Source of the DNA: Rhodococcus sp. HNM0569
Lineage (GTDB): Bacteria; Actinomycetota; Actinomycetes; Mycobacteriales; Mycobacteriaceae
NCBI RefSeq assembly: GCF_012726205.1
Contig: NZ_JAASAE010000019.1
Coordinates: 1-53,712 of the forward strand
Direction: 5' to 3'
DNA: 53,712 nt
Shown: one piece after another, positions 52,149 to 53,712 of the stretch
Numbering within the stretch: the stretch's first letter is position 1
Layout of the letters: each line of letters begins with the position of its first letter
Made by a program: the position numbers and the translations under genes
Notes under the pieces: model-generated
Told to the model about the DNA's origin: nothing
What the model saw: the letters and a program-made list of their open reading frames with translations, nothing else
Databases searched by the model: none

Positions 52149-52775
52149 TCAGCCTGTCACCAAGCGCGACAGTTGGGTCAGCGAGTCGAGGCGAAGATCC
52201 GCGAGGTGTGCCTCGGGGGCTCTCGAGTGCAGGTAGCCCCACGGGCCCCGTCGGAGCAACGCCGTGCGCATTCCTACCGCGCGTGCAGGCAGCACGTCGT
52301 TGTCGAGACGGTCTCCCACGTACAACACGGCCGGCGCGGGGCAGTGTGCAGACACGAGCACACGTTCGAAGAACTCGACCGAGGGCTTGGCGACGCCCCA
52401 TCGTGTCGACGACGCCAGGAAGTCGGCAGTGAAGCCGAGTGCCAGCAACTGATCCTCCGCGCCTTCGGGCTGGTTTCCCGCGATACCTACGGTCAGCCCG
52501 GCGGTTCGGACGGCTGCAAGACATTCGAGCGCGTCGGGGTACAAGTCATCTCGCTCCACGACGACGGTGGTGTCGGGCCGCTCGCAGCCGAGGATGTCCC
52601 ATATCTGGCGATGGTCCTCGCCCCGCGCAATCAGCGAGCCGAGGACGGCCGTGAGTGTGAAGGGCGTGACACCGGCACGACGGGCAAGCTCCGCCCACAA
52701 GCGGGTCTCGTCGACGAGAGTCTCGCCCACGTCGAAGACCACGCAGCGGAGGTCGTCTGGAAGTCGTCCACGCAC
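52149..52775 (-). CDS. HAD-superfamily hydrolase
   Basis: 208-aa hydrolase of the haloacid dehalogenase superfamily. Motif I is FDVGETLVDE (nucleophile Asp15; the usual second Asp is replaced by Glu18 in a DVGET pattern), motif II is GIAGNQ, motif III Lys in GVAKPS and motif IV VGDRLDNDVLPAR. The helical cap is at about 25-90. The substrate is unknown; phosphate esters or phosphoglycolate-like compounds are typical. It is convergent with the flavodoxin gene. Confidence 0.88.
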   Translation of the reverse strand: MRGRLPDDLRCVVFDVGETLVDETRLWAELARRAGVTPFTLTAVLGSLIARGEDHRQIWDILGCERPDTTVVVERDDLYPDALECLAAVRTAGLTVGIAGNQPEGAEDQLLALGFTADFLASSTRWGVAKPSVEFFERVLVSAHCPAPAVLYVGDRLDNDVLPARAVGMRTALLRRGPWGYLHSRAPEAHLADLRLDSLTQLSRLVTG

Positions 52776-52803
52776 GCGTGCCAGCGTCGCACATCACCTT
52801 GTT

Positions 52804-53712
52804 CTACGCGAGTAGTGGTGTCGAATTGCGGTGTGCCGGTAGTGGTTCACACGGTCCGAGTGGTGTGGGTGGTGGAGTGAACCACGGCATCTTGTCGTCG
52901 TCGTGGATCTCGACTCTCCATTTGCTGTGATGCAGGAATCGATGATGATGCCCGCACAGCAGCACGAGGTTGTCGAGATCGGTGGGTCCACCGTCGATCC
53001 ACGGCACGATGTGGTGTGCTTCGGTCCACCCGGTCGGGGCACCGCAGCCGGGGAACGCGCAGCCACGATCCCGCACCCGCAGTGCCCGGCGCTGCGACGG
53101 TGTGACCAGGCGGGTGGTGCGGCCCATCGCGAGCGGCACACCCGCGTCGTCGACGACGACCGGTGTGACGTCGGAATCACACGCAGTCTTACGGGCAGCC
53201 GCGAGGGACAAGGTTCCACCCCACGGCGTCCACGGCACACGCGGCCCGTCCACACCGAGGCCGGAGGCGCCGTCGATGGCAGGCCCCTGGTTCTCCCGCA
53301 GGTCCCGCTCCGGGATCACCACCGTCAGGTGCGGCCGTTCGCCGGCCTCGTCACCCGTGAGCCCCGCGCCGAGGAACCGGCGTGCCACCTCCGTCAAAGC
53401 ATCAGCGCGCCGCTGCGACGGCGGCCGCGGGTCCCGGGTGCCGTCCTCGGCAGGACGTGGCGCCGACAGCTTCGACAACGCCGCCTGCAGCAACTCACCC
53501 GACTCGGCATCCAAGTCGCCCCGCAGCAGGTAGCGGCCGTGCAGGGTACGCGAGAGGTCGAACCGATTGAGATCGGCACGTTCGCTGTGCGGTGCCTCGT
53601 CGGTCTCGAACGTCGCCTCGAGGGTCGCCTTCACCCGCTGCATCCCGCGGACCGTACCCCGAACTCCCGACGCCAGGAAGAACGCCTCGCGGCACTCCCG
53701 CTTCGCTTCGAC
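52804..53712 (-). CDS. DUF222/HNH endonuclease-domain protein (13E12 repeat type), 5' end beyond the window
   Basis: At least 302 codons of an open frame that runs off the right window edge, so the N-terminus is missing. The visible part holds the end of DUF222 (FDLSRTLHGRYLLRGDLDAESGELLQAALSKL) and a C-terminal HNH domain: CAFPGCGAPTGWTEAHHIVPW, then GGPTDLDNLVLLCGHHHRFLHH, with Cys pairs and His for zinc and catalysis. Such 13E12-type proteins are repeated in actinobacterial genomes and some lie in mobile regions. The ATG at 53643 is internal to the reading frame; the true start is outside. Confidence 0.9.
   Translation of the reverse strand, partial: VEAKRECREAFFLASGVRGTVRGMQRVKATLEATFETDEAPHSERADLNRFDLSRTLHGRYLLRGDLDAESGELLQAALSKLSAPRPAEDGTRDPRPPSQRRADALTEVARRFLGAGLTGDEAGERPHLTVVIPERDLRENQGPAIDGASGLGVDGPRVPWTPWGGTLSLAAARKTACDSDVTPVVVDDAGVPLAMGRTTRLVTPSQRRALRVRDRGCAFPGCGAPTGWTEAHHIVPWIDGGPTDLDNLVLLCGHHHRFLHHSKWRVEIHDDDKMPWFTPPPTPLGPCEPLPAHRNSTPLLA

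Overview
The window reads as the chromosome of a high-GC Gram-positive bacterium of the Mycobacteriales, most likely Rhodococcus or a close relative. The evidence is strong GC bias at third codon positions, many GTG starts, several apparently leaderless genes, a wax-ester synthase/DGAT, an MTB12-like antigen, a DUF6764 secreted protein, a 13E12-type DUF222/HNH protein, IdeR-like iron boxes and a CTGTC-N4-GACAG site like the mycobacterial AmtR operator. No phage genes, transposases or CRISPR arrays were seen, and no gene-free stretch exceeds 300 bp.

Layout. 1-3.3 kb: 22-bp tandem repeats, an ECF sigma factor with a SnoaL domain, a small helical protein and a WS/DGAT acyltransferase. 3.3-8.5 kb: an apparently iron-linked island between two IdeR/DtxR-like boxes. 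It holds a SufR-like regulator, an MTB12-like secreted protein, an ABC importer whose ATPase and binding-protein genes overlap head to head, a methyltransferase and a cupin. 8.5-20.3 kb: small regulator/target units. These are TetR with a DHA2 exporter; TetR-dcd-hydrolase facing an MpaB-like oxygenase; tRNA-Gly(CCC) with a terminator; an ArsR/SRPBCC pair; an Imm5-like protein; LacI with an alcohol dehydrogenase lacking the structural-zinc lobe; and DUF6226, DUF808 and DHFR-like genes.

20.4-26.2 kb: a cobalamin riboswitch heads a five-gene operon with a Tat-type family 5 binding lipoprotein, a methyltransferase, two Opp/Nik-type permeases and a fused double ATPase. This looks like a B12-repressed importer of cobalt, a cobalt chelate or a corrinoid. 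26.2-30.6 kb: secreted proteins, a PNPOx-like flavin protein, a small NTF2-like protein, a SnoaL-DUF1330 fusion and an XRE/MmyB regulator with a perfect palindromic operator.

30.6-41.8 kb: a nitrogen cluster. On the minus strand lie two DUF1989 proteins (UAAP1 and UAAP2, now known in other bacteria as carboxyguanidine deiminase subunits), a biotin-dependent urea/guanidine carboxylase and allophanate hydrolase. Divergent to them are an AmtR-like TetR, an unknown 273-aa protein, a frameshifted 2-oxoglutarate/Fe(II) oxygenase and a Na+/solute symporter. The promoter of the second arm carries four stacked palindromes, one an exact CTGTC-N4-GACAG. I propose that the cluster consumes guanidine and that the second arm takes up a guanidino compound and may release guanidine from it.

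41.8-53.7 kb: an ABC-F protein with a structured leader, the complete kdpFABCDE potassium system with an extra tiny membrane protein in front, a flavodoxin-like protein, a HAD hydrolase, and a DUF222/HNH gene cut by the window end.
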